A stretch of 64,000 bases of DNA from Bordetella genomosp. 12. GTDB lineage: Bacteria; Pseudomonadota; Gammaproteobacteria; Burkholderiales; Burkholderiaceae_B. Below are positions 1 through 9,146 of this stretch, piece after piece. The stretch spans positions 186,001 through 250,000 of the forward strand of contig NZ_NEVU01000001.1 of NCBI RefSeq assembly GCF_002261355.1. Direction: 5' to 3'. The notes beneath the pieces were generated by a model. That model did not search any database. It had not been told where the DNA came from and was given only the letters and a program-made list of their open reading frames with translations. Position numbers and translations under genes: made by a program. Positions within the stretch are counted from its first letter, which is position 1. Every line of letters starts with the position of its first letter.

Positions 1-350
1 CCCTCGGCGTCGGTATAGGTCCAGGTCTCGGCGCGCTGGTGCTCATGGTAGGCGCGCACGCGGTCGGCGGCGGCTTCCAGCGCATTGCGTTGCGCGGCCG
101 GCAGACTGGCCAGCGCCGCCTGCAGCTCCGGTTTGGGAATCTCCAGCGCGGCCGCGTCGCTGACGGCGACACGGTCAAAGCGCTGGGTGTATTCGAGCAG
201 GGCCGCGTCGCCGCGGGCGCGCACATCGGCCAGGATGCCGGCCGCGGCGCGGTCGATGGACTCGTCCTCGGCGGCTTCGAAGGCCAGCAGGCGGGACAAG
301 TCGGAGGGGAAGCCCGCGTCGCGGGAATCGAGTCGGTTGATCAGAGCCAT
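1..350 (-). CDS. hisD: Histidinol dehydrogenase, N-terminal part (cut by window edge)
   Basis: About 116 N-terminal residues are visible, starting MALINRLDS at an ATG ending at 350; the rest lies beyond the left edge. HisD oxidises L-histidinol to L-histidine in two NAD-dependent steps, the last steps of histidine synthesis. The visible part has the family's opening: a short N-terminal helix, then the region ending [24 protein letters not shown] in pieces typical of HisD. The Zn-binding and catalytic residues are outside the window. It lies 25 nt downstream of hisG on the same strand, so the two are probably co-transcribed. The call rests on N-terminal similarity and on the hisG-hisD order. 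Confidence 0.85.
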   Translation of the reverse strand, partial: MALINRLDSRDAGFPSDLSRLLAFEAAEDESIDRAAAGILADVRARGDAALLEYTQRFDRVAVSDAAALEIPKPELQAALASLPAAQRNALEAAADRVRAYHEHQRAETWTYTDAE

Positions 351-375
351 GGCGTCGGTCTTCGGGAAAGGCAGG

Positions 376-1047
376 TCAGTCCTGGCGCGCCGAGGCGCGC
401 TCAAAGGCGTCGAGCAGCGGTTGCAGACGGTCGCGGCGGGTCTTGAGCGAGGCCTGGTTGACGATCAGGCGCGAGGAGATCGGCATGATGGCCTCGACTT
501 CGCGCAAGCCGTTGGCGCGCAGCGTGCCGCCGGTCGACACCAGGTCGACGATGGCATCGGCCAGCCCGACCAGCGGCGCCAGCTCCATCGAGCCATACAG
601 TTTGATGATGTCGACGTACACGCCTTTCTTGGCGAAGTGTTCGCGCGCCGATTGCACATACTTGGTGGCCACGCGCAGGCGGGCGCCCTGGTGCACGGCG
701 GCGGCGTAGTCGAAGTCCTGGCGCACGGCCACGCTCAGCCGGCATTTGGCGATGTTCAGGTCGATGGGCTGATACAGGCGGCCCGCCTGGCCGGCGGCAT
801 GTTCGATCAGCACGTCCTTGCCGGCGATGCCGAAGTCGGCCGCGCCATACTGCACGTAGGTGGGCACATCCGAGGCGCGCACGATGATCAGCCGCAGGCC
901 AGGGTCGCTGGTGGGCAGGATCAGCTTGCGCGAGCTTTCGGGGCTTTCACCCACTTCGATGCCGGCCTCGGCCAGCAGCGGCATGGTTTCTTCGAAAATA
1001 CGCCCCTTGGACAGGGCCAGTGTCAGGGGCGCGGGGGCGTTGCTCAT
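376..1047 (-). CDS. hisG: ATP phosphoribosyltransferase, short form
   Basis: A 223-residue protein that joins ATP and PRPP, the first step of histidine synthesis. The start [20 protein letters not shown] overlaps the murA stop as ATGA, which argues for translational coupling. LALSKGRI and the PRPP-binding region [13 protein letters not shown] are clear. At 223 residues it is the short form, lacking the C-terminal regulatory domain of long HisG (about 300 residues). Short HisG is known to need HisZ, an HisS-like regulatory subunit, for activity and histidine feedback; no hisZ lies in this window. A longer in-frame reading upstream is only overlap with murA. Confidence 0.95.
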   Translation of the reverse strand: MSNAPAPLTLALSKGRIFEETMPLLAEAGIEVGESPESSRKLILPTSDPGLRLIIVRASDVPTYVQYGAADFGIAGKDVLIEHAAGQAGRLYQPIDLNIAKCRLSVAVRQDFDYAAAVHQGARLRVATKYVQSAREHFAKKGVYVDIIKLYGSMELAPLVGLADAIVDLVSTGGTLRANGLREVEAIMPISSRLIVNQASLKTRRDRLQPLLDAFERASARQD

Positions 1048-2309
1048 TCCTCTTCCTTGCCTGAGACGCGCTCGATGCGCGCGCCGAGATTGCGCAATTT
1101 GACTTCCATACGATCGTAGCCGCGATCCAGATGATAGATGCGGTCGACCTGGGTGACGCCTTCGGCCGCCAGGCCGGCGATGACCAGGCTGGCCGAGGCG
1201 CGCAGATCCGTGGCCATGACCTTGGCCCCGGACAACTGGCTGACGCCCCGCACCACGGCGGTATGGCCATCGATGTCGATGTCCGCGCCCAGCCGGCAGA
1301 GTTCCTGCACGTGCATGAAGCGGTTCTCGAATATGTTTTCGACCACGATGGCCGTGCCTTCGGCCACGGCGTTCAGGGCCATGATCTGGGCCTGCATGTC
1401 GGTGGCCAGGCCGGGATATTCGTGCGTGCGCAGCCCCACGGCGCGCGGACGGCGGTCCATGCTGGCACGGATCCAGTCCGGCCCGGTGGTGATGGCCAGT
1501 CCCGCCTCGCCGAGCTTGTCCAGCGTGGCGCCCATGATGGCCGCGTCGGTGTTGCGTAGCATGATGTCGCCGCCGGTCGCACCCACGGCGCACAGAAACG
1601 TGCCGGCCTCGATGCGGTCGGAGATGACGGTGTGCGCCGCGCCATGCAGGCGCGGCACGCCATCGATGACGATGCGGTCGGTGCCGTGGCCCTGGATGCG
1701 GGCGCCCATCTTGATGAGCAGCTCGGCCAGATCCACGACTTCCGGTTCGCGCGCGGCGTTCTCCAGAATGGTCTGGCCGTCGGCCAGCACGGCGGCCATC
1801 AGCAGGTTCTCGGTGCCGGTGACGGTCACCATGTCGGTGCGCACCGACGCGCCTTTCAGGCGCGTGGTCCGCGCCACCACGAAGCCATGCTCCATGGTGA
1901 TCTCCGCGCCCAGCGCTTCCAGCCCTTTGATGTGCTGGTCCACGGGGCGCTGGCCAATGGTGCATCCGCCGGGCAGGCTCACGCGCGCCTCGCCAAAGCG
2001 CGCCACCAGCGGGCCCAGCACCAGGATGGAGGCGCGCATGGTCTTGACCAGCTCATACGGCGCCTCGAGGCTGTCGACCCGATCGGCCTGCAGCGTGACG
2101 TCGGTGCCCGAGCTTTCCGAACGCACGCCCATCTGCCCCAGCAGGCGCTGCATGGTGCGGGTGTCGTTCAGTTGCGGCACATTGGCCAGATGCAGCGGAT
2201 CGGCCGTCAACAGGCTGGCGCATAGAATGGGCAGGGCCGAGTTCTTGGCGCCGGAAATGGAGACCTCTCCTTGCAGCCTGGCTCCGCCGGTGATGCGCAG
2301 CTTATCCAT
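1044..2309 (-). CDS. murA: UDP-N-acetylglucosamine 1-carboxyvinyltransferase
   Basis: MurA (421 residues) transfers enolpyruvate from phosphoenolpyruvate to UDP-GlcNAc in the cytoplasm, the first committed step of peptidoglycan synthesis. The protein opens [16 protein letters not shown] with the conserved SGAKNSALP segment at about 19-27. The active-site loop [12 protein letters not shown] puts the catalytic, fosfomycin-reactive cysteine at about residue 116. Length and EPSP-synthase-like fold repeats fit the family. The start shares one base with the ibaG stop and the stop overlaps the hisG start. The murA-hisG link is a common arrangement in betaproteobacteria. Confidence 0.97.
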   Translation of the reverse strand: MDKLRITGGARLQGEVSISGAKNSALPILCASLLTADPLHLANVPQLNDTRTMQRLLGQMGVRSESSGTDVTLQADRVDSLEAPYELVKTMRASILVLGPLVARFGEARVSLPGGCTIGQRPVDQHIKGLEALGAEITMEHGFVVARTTRLKGASVRTDMVTVTGTENLLMAAVLADGQTILENAAREPEVVDLAELLIKMGARIQGHGTDRIVIDGVPRLHGAAHTVISDRIEAGTFLCAVGATGGDIMLRNTDAAIMGATLDKLGEAGLAITTGPDWIRASMDRRPRAVGLRTHEYPGLATDMQAQIMALNAVAEGTAIVVENIFENRFMHVQELCRLGADIDIDGHTAVVRGVSQLSGAKVMATDLRASASLVIAGLAAEGVTQVDRIYHLDRGYDRMEVKLRNLGARIERVSGKEEE

Positions 2310-2554
2310 CAGCTGCCTGCCTTGTTGAACTCGGCAGGCGTGAGGGTGCGCATGGACAGCGCATGGATTTCCGCTTTCATGCGGTCGCCCAGCGCGGCAT
2401 AGACCAGTTGGTGACGGGCGATCAGGCGCTTGCCTTCGAAGGCGGGGCTGACGATGACGGCGTCGAAGTGCGAGCCGTCGCCCTGCACGTCGATATGTTC
2501 ACAGGGCAGTCCGTCCACGATGTATTGGCGGACTTGCTCAGGGGTGGGAAGCAT
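2309..2554 (-). CDS. ibaG: BolA-family iron-sulfur/acid-stress protein (IbaG type)
   Basis: An 81-residue BolA-like protein. The second half, RHQLVYAAL followed by [13 protein letters not shown], is the conserved helix-turn-helix-like BolA segment, with His48 and His64 as likely metal or cluster ligands. Proteins of this type partner with monothiol glutaredoxins in Fe-S handling. The IbaG/YrbA subgroup sits next to murA in many proteobacteria, as it does here. The downstream murA start shares the A of its stop codon. Function beyond family membership is inferred. Confidence 0.88.
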   Translation of the reverse strand: MLPTPEQVRQYIVDGLPCEHIDVQGDGSHFDAVIVSPAFEGKRLIARHQLVYAALGDRMKAEIHALSMRTLTPAEFNKAGS

Positions 2555-2557
2555 GGG

Positions 2558-3355
2558 TCAGTTCCGAAGCTTGTAGCCGCGCGCCAGCAGGCGCAGCGCG
2601 AATAGAGACAGTACGACGAACACGCCGGCCACGACGGCCAGGCTGCGCCAGGGCGAGACATCCGAAATGCCGAAAAAGCCGTGGCGGAAACCGTCGATGG
2701 TGTAGAACAGCGGGTTCCAGTGGGACACTGCCTGCCAGAACGGCGGCAGCGTATGGATAGAGTAGAACACGCCCGACAAAAAGGTGGCCGGCATGACGAG
2801 AAAGTTCTGGAAAGCGGCCAATTGGTCGAATTTCTCGGAACAGAGCCCGGCCACCACGCCCAGCACGGCCATGATGCCGCAGGCCAGCACGGCGAACACC
2901 AGCACCCAGACCGGGTGGCTGGGGATCAGGGGCACGAAAAACAGCGCCACCAGCCAGACGCACAGGCCCACGGCCATGCCGCGCGCGATGGCCGCGATGA
3001 CGTAGGCCGCGAAGAGTTCGCGATGCGACAGCGGGGGCAGCAGCACAAACACCAGATTGCCCGTGATACGGCTCTGGATGAGCGAGGACGACGGGTTGGC
3101 GAAGGCATTCTGCAGCATGCTCATCATCATCAGCCCCGGGATCAGGAAGGCGGTGTACGGCACCGAGCCGTAGACCACCATGCGTCCTTCCAGCACATGC
3201 GCAAACACCAGCAGATAAAGCAGCGCGGTGATCACCGGCGCGGCGATGGTCTGAAAACCTACCTTCCAGAAGCGCAGCAGCTCCTTGCGCAGCAGCGTCG
3301 GGAATCCGGAGCCGGCGTCCAGGCGCGGCTGCACCAGCGGTTCGGCCGTGCTCAT
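2558..3355 (-). CDS. ABC-2 type exporter permease (YadH-like)
   Basis: A 265-residue inner-membrane permease of the ABC-2 family. I place the start at MSTAEPLVQP, where the ATG overlaps the stop of the ATPase gene as ATGA; an earlier in-frame reading only overlaps that gene. Six hydrophobic stretches follow, beginning with ITALLYLLVFAHVL near residues 39-52 and ending with SLAVVAGVFVVLSLFALRLLA before a basic tail. The family motif PATFLSGVFYSI, with its SG pair, is present at about 185-196. It resembles E. coli YadH. Substrate is unknown; the position beside Mla genes hints at an envelope role, but that is inference. Confidence 0.85.
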   Translation of the reverse strand: MSTAEPLVQPRLDAGSGFPTLLRKELLRFWKVGFQTIAAPVITALLYLLVFAHVLEGRMVVYGSVPYTAFLIPGLMMMSMLQNAFANPSSSLIQSRITGNLVFVLLPPLSHRELFAAYVIAAIARGMAVGLCVWLVALFFVPLIPSHPVWVLVFAVLACGIMAVLGVVAGLCSEKFDQLAAFQNFLVMPATFLSGVFYSIHTLPPFWQAVSHWNPLFYTIDGFRHGFFGISDVSPWRSLAVVAGVFVVLSLFALRLLARGYKLRN

Positions 3356-4161
3356 GGCAGCGTCTCCTCGTCGATCAGGACGGCGGGCAGCGGGTCGTCC
3401 TGGTGCATGATGCGCACGAAGGCGTCCTCCAGGTCGACGCCGCCCACGCGGGCCAGCAGGGCCTGGGTGGTGTCCAGCGCGACGATGCGGCCAGCCTTGA
3501 GCATGGCGATGCGGCCGCACAGGGCCTCGGCCTCTTCGAGGTAGTGGGTGGTCAGCATAATGGTGTGGCCGGCGCGATTCAGGCGCGAGATGAACTCCCA
3601 GAGCGTGCGGCGCAGGTCGACGTCCACCCCGGCGGTGGGTTCGTCGAGCACGATGACCGGCGGGCGGTGCACCAGAGCCTGGGCGACCAGCACGCGGCGT
3701 TTCATGCCGCCGGACAGGGCCCGCATATTGACCTCGGCTTTATCGGCCAGGCCCAGGTTGAAGAGAATCTCGTCGATCCAGTCGTCGTTGTTGCGCAGGC
3801 CGAAATAGCCGGATTGCAGGCGCAAGGTCTCGCGCACGGTAAAAAAGGGGTCGTACACCAGTTCTTGAGGGACGACGCCCAGCGCGCGGCGGGCCTGCTT
3901 GTAGTCGGTCACTACGTCGTAGCCACAGACGCTGGCGCGGCCGGCGGTGGCATTGGCCAGGCCGGCCAGCACGGAGATCAGCGTGGTCTTGCCGGCGCCA
4001 TTGGGGCCGAGCAGGCCGAAGAATTCGCCATGCTCGATCCGCAGGCTGACGTCGTTCAGAGCCTGGAATCCCTGGCCGGTCTTGGCGCCCAACAGGCTTT
4101 TCCACCCTTGCCGGCGCGGCGGGTAGATCTTGGAGACGTGTTCGAGGCTGACGGCTGGCAT
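3352..4161 (-). CDS. ABC exporter ATP-binding protein (YadG-like)
   Basis: A 269-residue ATPase that pairs with the permease gene it overlaps. It has Walker A GPNGAGKTT (about 53-61), the ABC signature LSGGMKRRV, Walker B VIVLDEPTAGVD and the switch histidine in MLTTHYLEEAE. The order and spacing match DrrA/YadG-type exporters. The N-terminus MPAVSLEHVSKIYPPRRQGW includes an insert before the aromatic stacking region. It is 134 nt downstream of mlaC, so it may be read from the mla transcript. No substrate can be read from the sequence. Confidence 0.9.
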   Translation of the reverse strand: MPAVSLEHVSKIYPPRRQGWKSLLGAKTGQGFQALNDVSLRIEHGEFFGLLGPNGAGKTTLISVLAGLANATAGRASVCGYDVVTDYKQARRALGVVPQELVYDPFFTVRETLRLQSGYFGLRNNDDWIDEILFNLGLADKAEVNMRALSGGMKRRVLVAQALVHRPPVIVLDEPTAGVDVDLRRTLWEFISRLNRAGHTIMLTTHYLEEAEALCGRIAMLKAGRIVALDTTQALLARVGGVDLEDAFVRIMHQDDPLPAVLIDEETLP

Positions 4162-4295
4162 AAACGCGGCGGAGATTCCCGGGGCATGCCCGGTTGGCGC
4201 CCGGAAAGAGCGAAACCGTCATTATAGAGGGGCCGGGGCGAAGGGCCTGCGCGCGCCCCGGCAGACGGGCCAGGCCTGCCGGCCTGGCTGCGCTG

Positions 4296-4922
4296 CTATT
4301 GATTGCGCTGGTTCAGCGCGTTGATCAGGCCGTCGATGCCGTTCTGATTGATCTGCTGGGCAAACTGATTGCGATAGTTTTCGATCAGCCAGATGCCTTC
4401 GACGTTCAGATCATAGATGCGCCAGCCTTGCGGGGTCTTCTCGAGCCGATAGTTGACCTGCACGGGCTGGGAGTTGCTCTGGCTGATGAGCGAGCGCACG
4501 ACCACGTCGTCGGCATTGGGGTCGCCGCGCATCGGCAGCAGCTTGATGGTGGTGCCGTTGTCGACATTGGTGAGCGCGCCGCTGTAGGTGCGTACCAGCG
4601 TGCCGCGGAACGCTTCGGCCAGACGCTTTTTCTGGTCGTCGGTCGCCTGGCGCCAGTAGCGGCCGGCCGCCAGGCGGGTGGTCTTCTCGAAGTTGACGTA
4701 GGGCAGGATGTATTGGTTGACCACCTGATTGATGTGGTTCAAGTCGCCGGCCTTGACGCCCCGATCGGCCTTGAGCACGCTGATGGTGTGGTTGGCGGCA
4801 TCCAGGACGAACTGGTCGGGCGAGCCCTTGGGGTCCGGGGTCTGGGCCACGGCCGCGCCGCTGACCAGCAGTGCGCAGGCCAACAGGACGCGGCGGGCAA
4901 AGGTAAAGACAGAAAACTGCAT
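4296..4922 (-). CDS. mlaC: Mla pathway periplasmic phospholipid-binding protein
   Basis: MlaC (208 residues) ferries phospholipid across the periplasm between the outer-membrane MlaA complex and inner-membrane MlaFED. The start MQFSVFTFARR opens a Sec signal peptide ending near AVAQ at residue 27. The body has the Ttg2D/MlaC pattern: a helix rich in NQ (LNHINQVVNQYILPYVNFEKTTR in part), then WRQATDDQKKRLAEAFR, and the C-terminal GWRIYDLNVEGIWLIENYR region. An upstream in-frame start would run into mlaA. It follows mlaA by 25 nt. No mlaB (STAS) gene lies after it, unlike the E. coli operon. Confidence 0.93.
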   Translation of the reverse strand: MQFSVFTFARRVLLACALLVSGAAVAQTPDPKGSPDQFVLDAANHTISVLKADRGVKAGDLNHINQVVNQYILPYVNFEKTTRLAAGRYWRQATDDQKKRLAEAFRGTLVRTYSGALTNVDNGTTIKLLPMRGDPNADDVVVRSLISQSNSQPVQVNYRLEKTPQGWRIYDLNVEGIWLIENYRNQFAQQINQNGIDGLINALNQRNQ

Positions 4923-4947
4923 AGGAACTCCTTCTTCTTGGCCGGCT

Positions 4948-5739
4948 TTACTTGGCCGGTTGGGTAGCGGCGGGGCTGGCCTGGGCAGGCGTGTCGTCCT
5001 CGTCGTCGTCATCGTAGTTGGGCAGATCGGCATCGTCGCCGACGCGGTCGCCGCGCACCAGCGCGGCGCGGCGCTGCAGATAGGCATCACGCACGAAACT
5101 GTAGGAGTCCAGCGCGACGCGGTCCACCGTATTGGTCACATCGAGCAGGTTGGCGCGCGCATCGACGACTTCCAGGCCCCACAGCGAGTTGCGCAGCGGG
5201 ATGTTGTCGATACGGCCCACCGTGGCCAGCTGGTTGCCGTTCCAGTCGCCGATCAGGCCGACGCCGTCACGCACCGAACTCGCGCCCCAGAACGGCAGGA
5301 CGAGGTAAGGCCCCTGGCTGAAGCCCCACACACCCAGCGTGGTGCCGAAGTCGTTGGGGATCTTGCGCGCGCCGTTCATGGAGGCCACGTCGATGCAACC
5401 GCCGATGCCCATGGTGGAGTTGAACAGGAAGCGGCCCAGGGTGTTGATGAAATCGTGGCCGCGGCCTTGCAGCATGCTGTTGGTGCCGGCCCAGATATCG
5501 CCCAGGTTGCTGAACACGTTGTGCACGCAGGTGCGCACCGGCGAGGGAACGACATAGGTATAGCCCTGGGCCACGGGCTTGAACAGCGCCCGGTCCACGG
5601 TGTCGTTGAACTTGTACACGCCACGGTTAAAGCCCTCCCAGGGGTCCCTGGGATCCGGGTGCTGCGACGCGGCGCAGCCAGCCAGCACGGCGCCGGCGGC
5701 AGCGATGGTGGTCAGGCGGGTGAGGGCTTGCATCTTCAT
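4948..5739 (-). CDS. mlaA: Outer-membrane phospholipid-transport lipoprotein MlaA (VacJ)
   Basis: A 263-residue lipoprotein that removes misplaced phospholipid from the outer leaflet of the outer membrane and passes it to MlaC. The signal peptide MKMQALTRLTTIAAAGAVLA ends in lipobox LAGC, with Cys22 the lipidation site. The VacJ core is clear: DPWEGFNRGVYKFNDTVD, GCIDVASMNGARK and the GGNDFGTTLG-like segment IPNDFGTTLGVWGF. I chose the ATG at 5739, since GAAGG lies 11 nt upstream, over a GTG 12 nt earlier. The tail from about 235 is very acidic (DDDDEDD) and disordered. mlaA sits inside the mla operon here; in E. coli it is separate. Confidence 0.93.
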   Translation of the reverse strand: MKMQALTRLTTIAAAGAVLAGCAASQHPDPRDPWEGFNRGVYKFNDTVDRALFKPVAQGYTYVVPSPVRTCVHNVFSNLGDIWAGTNSMLQGRGHDFINTLGRFLFNSTMGIGGCIDVASMNGARKIPNDFGTTLGVWGFSQGPYLVLPFWGASSVRDGVGLIGDWNGNQLATVGRIDNIPLRNSLWGLEVVDARANLLDVTNTVDRVALDSYSFVRDAYLQRRAALVRGDRVGDDADLPNYDDDDEDDTPAQASPAATQPAK

Positions 5740-5804
5740 GGTGTAGCGCACCTTCGATAGGTATTCGTAGGGTGGTGATATCGGGGCCGCCGAGGGCCGC
5801 GGAC

Positions 5805-6293
5805 TTAATGGGCGCCGGATTCGCCGGCCGCCGTGCCCTGCTTTTCGGCCGTGCCGTACAGGAACTTGCTGATGAGCTGCTCGAGGACGACGGCGCTTTG
5901 TGTATAGCGGATTTTGCCGCCATCGGCAAAATTTTCTTCCTCGCTGCCCGGTGTCACGCCGATGTACTGCTCGCCCAGCAGGCCCGAGGTCAGGATGCTG
6001 GCCGAGGAGTCGGACGGGAATTGATACGGCGTTTCGAGGTTCAGGGTGACCACGGCCTGGAAGGTCTTGTCGTCGAAACTGATCTGCGCGACACGGCCGA
6101 CCACCACGCCGGCGCTTTTGACCGGCGCGCGCACTTTCAGGCCGCCGATGTTGTCGAAACTGGCGGTGAGTTGATAGGTAGGCGCAAACGAGAAGCTGCT
6201 CAGGTTGCCGGCGCGCAGCGCCAGAAACACCAGCGCCGCGGCGCCCAGCAGCACGAACAGGCCAACCCAGAAATCGGTTTTTTCACGTGACAT
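5805..6293 (-). CDS. mlaD: Mla transporter periplasmic MCE-domain subunit
   Basis: MlaD (162 residues) has one N-terminal membrane segment (DFWVGLFVLLGAAALVFLALR, described in pieces) and a single MCE domain, and forms a hexameric ring on MlaFE. The MCE core runs from about 38 (YQLTASFDNIGGLKVRAPVK) through SAGVVVGRVAQISFD to SGLLGEQYIGVTPG. The tail after 140 is short and polar. It lies 12 nt downstream of mlaE and 65 nt upstream of mlaA on the same strand. Confidence 0.95.
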   Translation of the reverse strand: MSREKTDFWVGLFVLLGAAALVFLALRAGNLSSFSFAPTYQLTASFDNIGGLKVRAPVKSAGVVVGRVAQISFDDKTFQAVVTLNLETPYQFPSDSSASILTSGLLGEQYIGVTPGSEEENFADGGKIRYTQSAVVLEQLISKFLYGTAEKQGTAAGESGAH

Positions 6294-6305
6294 GATGAAT
6301 CCGTA

Positions 6306-7088
6306 TCAATTGCCAAACATCAGGGCAGTCAGGAGAAAGTCCAGGCCCAGCACGGCCAGCGAGCCCACCACCACGGTACGGGTGGTGGCGCGCGCCACGC
6401 CTTCCGGCGTGGGGCGGGCCTGCCAGCCTTCATACAGCGCCACCAGGGTCACGGTGACGCCAAAAACAAGGCTCTTGATGACGCCGTTGGCGACATCGTT
6501 CCAGACGTCGACGCCGTCTTGCATCTGCGACCAGAACGCGCCGGTGTCCACGCCGATCAAGACTACGCCGACCACCCAGCCGCCGAGGATCCCCACCATG
6601 GAGAAGACGGCGGCCAGAATGGGCATGGCGATCACGCCGCCCCAGAAGCGCGGCACCAGCACCCGGCGCATGGGGTCGACCGCCATGACTTCCATGGCGG
6701 CCAGTTGCTCTCCGGCCTTCATGAGGCCGATCTCGGCGGTCAGCGAGGTGCCGGCACGGCCGGCAAACAGCAGCGCGGTCACCACCGGGCCGAGTTCGCG
6801 CACCAGCGACAGCGCCACCAGCAGGCCGAGCGCCTCTTCGGAGCCATAGCGGTTCAGGGTGTAGTACCCCTGCAGGCCCAGGACGAAGCCGACGAACATG
6901 CCCGACACGGCGATGATCAGCAGCGAATAATTGCCGATGAAGTGAATCTGCTGGGAGACCAGGCGCGGGCGCTTGAGCGCGATGCCCGAGCGGGCCAGGA
7001 TGGCGCCGAAGAAGCGGGTGAAATAACCCACGCCGCGGATGGTGTTGCCGACCCCGGCGCCGATGGCGGAGATGAAACGGGCGCTCAT
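6306..7088 (-). CDS. mlaE: Mla ABC transporter permease
   Basis: MlaE (260 residues) is the integral inner-membrane subunit of the MlaFEDB lipid transporter. The start [10 protein letters not shown] overlaps the mlaF stop as ATGA. The permease signature lies in [26 protein letters not shown], read in pieces at about 98-123, followed by [13 protein letters not shown]. Five or so hydrophobic helices follow. The C-terminus [12 protein letters not shown] is typical of the family. Confidence 0.95.
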   Translation of the reverse strand: MSARFISAIGAGVGNTIRGVGYFTRFFGAILARSGIALKRPRLVSQQIHFIGNYSLLIIAVSGMFVGFVLGLQGYYTLNRYGSEEALGLLVALSLVRELGPVVTALLFAGRAGTSLTAEIGLMKAGEQLAAMEVMAVDPMRRVLVPRFWGGVIAMPILAAVFSMVGILGGWVVGVVLIGVDTGAFWSQMQDGVDVWNDVANGVIKSLVFGVTVTLVALYEGWQARPTPEGVARATTRTVVVGSLAVLGLDFLLTALMFGN

Positions 7089-7921
7089 GATTTGCGTCCT
7101 TGCTGTTGCCCCAGCCACGTCTGGAAAGCAGGCGTTTCCGGATAGCGGAAGGCGACCGGGCCGTCGGGGGCGCCGTCCAGGAACTGCCGCACATAGGGAT
7201 CTTGCGAGTCGCTGAGGGTCTGCGGCGTGCCGTAGGCCTTCATCTGGCCCTGCCCCACCAGGTAGACCCGGTCGGCGATGGCGAAGGATTCCTGGATGTC
7301 GTGGGTGATCAGGACCGAGGCGCAATGCAGCCGGTCGGAAAGATGCCGGATCAGCCGCGCGGTGATGCCCATGGAGATGGGATCCAGCCCCGCGAAGGGC
7401 TCGTCGTAGAGGATGAGTTCGGGTTCCAGGACCACGGCGCGGGCCAGGGCCACGCGGCGCGCCATGCCGCCGGAGATCTCGGCCACGCGCAGATGCGCGG
7501 CGGCCCGCAGGCCGACGGCATCGAGCTTATCGAGGACTTTCTCGAGGATTTCTGCCTCGTTGCAGCGCGTGTGTTCGCGCAGCGGGAAGGCGACGTTCTC
7601 GTAGACGTTCAGGTCGGTGAACAGCGCGCCTTGCTGAAACAGCACGCCCATGCGCTTGCGCAGGCCTTGCAGCTGCGGGGGGCTGGCCGTGGCGACGTCC
7701 TGGCCAAAGGCCAGCACCTGGCCGCGCTGGGCCACGATCTGGCCGGTGGCCGCGCGCAGCAGCGTGGTCTTGCCCGAGCCCGACCCGCCCATGATGGCGA
7801 CGACTTCGCCGGCGCTGACTTCCAGCGTGATGCCGGACAGCACGGTGAAGTCGCCATATCCCAGCGCCACGTCCTTGCAGGACAGTACGAGATCCGAGCT
7901 GTTGCGAGTGGAAACGGGCAT
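7085..7921 (-). CDS. mlaF: Mla ABC transporter ATP-binding protein
   Basis: MlaF (278 residues) powers phospholipid movement by MlaE/MlaD. It has Walker [10 protein letters not shown], signature [13 protein letters not shown], Walker [14 protein letters not shown] and switch histidine ITHDIQE. The start is uncertain: I use [12 protein letters not shown] at 7921, which gives a length near E. coli MlaF. In-frame ATGs at 7991 and 8053 would add a proline-rich extension with no good ribosome-binding site. It heads the mlaF-E-D-A-C run. The 180-nt gap to the Bug gene upstream on the same strand leaves room for a promoter, but I saw no convincing one. Confidence 0.92.
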   Translation of the reverse strand: MPVSTRNSSDLVLSCKDVALGYGDFTVLSGITLEVSAGEVVAIMGGSGSGKTTLLRAATGQIVAQRGQVLAFGQDVATASPPQLQGLRKRMGVLFQQGALFTDLNVYENVAFPLREHTRCNEAEILEKVLDKLDAVGLRAAAHLRVAEISGGMARRVALARAVVLEPELILYDEPFAGLDPISMGITARLIRHLSDRLHCASVLITHDIQESFAIADRVYLVGQGQMKAYGTPQTLSDSQDPYVRQFLDGAPDGPVAFRYPETPAFQTWLGQQQGRKS

Positions 7922-8101
7922 GGGCAGCGGGTGGTGGGCTGAACGGACCGGGATAAACCCGGGCGCGTGCGCGGTTGGCAAAGGGGGCATTGTAGCCCGA
8001 GCCCCCTGCGCATCGCGAGGGCGGCTCACCGGTGGAACAGTGTTTTCCGCCAACCCGGGGGTCGGCCCGGCCGGCGCTATACCGGCCGTGGGCGGAAAGC
8101 C

Positions 8102-9082
8102 TTACTGCAGCGTGATGTTACCGGCCTTGATCACCTTGGCCCATTTGGCGGTTTCGTCGCGGATGAAGGCGCCGAATTCCTCGGGGGTGCCGCCGCCGGC
8201 CTGGCTGCCGGTGTCGGAGATGGCTTTCTGCACCTCCGGATCCTTGAGAATGCGGTTGAACTCGGTGTTCAGGCGGGCAATGATGGGCGCCGGGGTGCCG
8301 GCCGGGGCGACGATGCCTTGCCAGTTATAGGATTCGAATCCCGGCACACCGGATTCGGCCATGGTGGGCACGTCCGGCAGCACTTCCAGGCGCTTGGCCG
8401 AGGTCACGGCGATGGGATGGATCTTTTTGCCCTGGATGGCCGGTAACGCGGAGTAGCCCATTTCGAACATCATCGTGATGTGGCCGCCCATCAGGTCGGT
8501 CGCCGCCAGGCTGCCGCCCTTGTAAGGCACATGGACGATGTCGATGCCGGCCTGTTCGCGGAACATTTCGCCCGACAGATGATGGGCCCCGCCCACGCCC
8601 GACGAGCCGAAGGTCAGCTTGCCGGGGGATTTCTTGGCCAGCGCGATGAGTTCGCCCAGGGTCTTGACCGGCACGTCGTTGTTGACGCTGAGCACCAGCG
8701 GGCTGTTCTCGATCAGGATCACCGGGGCCAGGTCCTTGTCGACCTGATAAGGCACATCCGGCATGAGCGACGGGTTGACCGACAGCGGCGCCAGGTTGCC
8801 CGTGCCGATGGTGTAACCGTCGGGCGCTGCCTTGGCGATGAGATTGGTGCCGATGACGCCGCCGGCGCCGGCCTTGTTCTCCACCACGACGGACTGCTTG
8901 AGCGCTTCGCCCAACTTGCGCGCCAGGATGCGCACGCGCGTGTCGGCAAAGCCGCCCGGCGCGTACGGCACGATCAGGGTGATGGGCTTGGCATTGGGCC
9001 AGTTGCCCGTATCCTGGGCGTGGGCAGCGCTGGCGGTGGCTGCGATCAGGCCGGCGGCCAGCAAGGGGCGAAAGAAACGCAT
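8102..9082 (-). CDS. Bug-family tripartite tricarboxylate-type solute receptor
   Basis: A 326-residue periplasmic receptor. The signal peptide MRFFRPLLAAGLIAATASAAHA ends near 22. The Bug/TctC hallmarks are present: ITLIVPYAPGGFADTRVR, VVENKAGAGGVIGTNLIAKAAPDGYT (in pieces) and HVPYKGGSLAATDLMGGHI. Aspartate at about 47 in GGFADT and the following loop form the carboxylate-binding site in solved Bug structures. No TctA/TctB membrane genes are adjacent, as is usual for the many orphan Bug genes of Bordetella relatives. Ligand is unknown. Confidence 0.9.
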   Translation of the reverse strand: MRFFRPLLAAGLIAATASAAHAQDTGNWPNAKPITLIVPYAPGGFADTRVRILARKLGEALKQSVVVENKAGAGGVIGTNLIAKAAPDGYTIGTGNLAPLSVNPSLMPDVPYQVDKDLAPVILIENSPLVLSVNNDVPVKTLGELIALAKKSPGKLTFGSSGVGGAHHLSGEMFREQAGIDIVHVPYKGGSLAATDLMGGHITMMFEMGYSALPAIQGKKIHPIAVTSAKRLEVLPDVPTMAESGVPGFESYNWQGIVAPAGTPAPIIARLNTEFNRILKDPEVQKAISDTGSQAGGGTPEEFGAFIRDETAKWAKVIKAGNITLQ

Positions 9083-9146
9083 GCGCGGAACTCCTCTCTG
9101 TTATTTGAGTTAGGTCCGCGCATTATGCGCTGCCCGCCCGGCAAAG

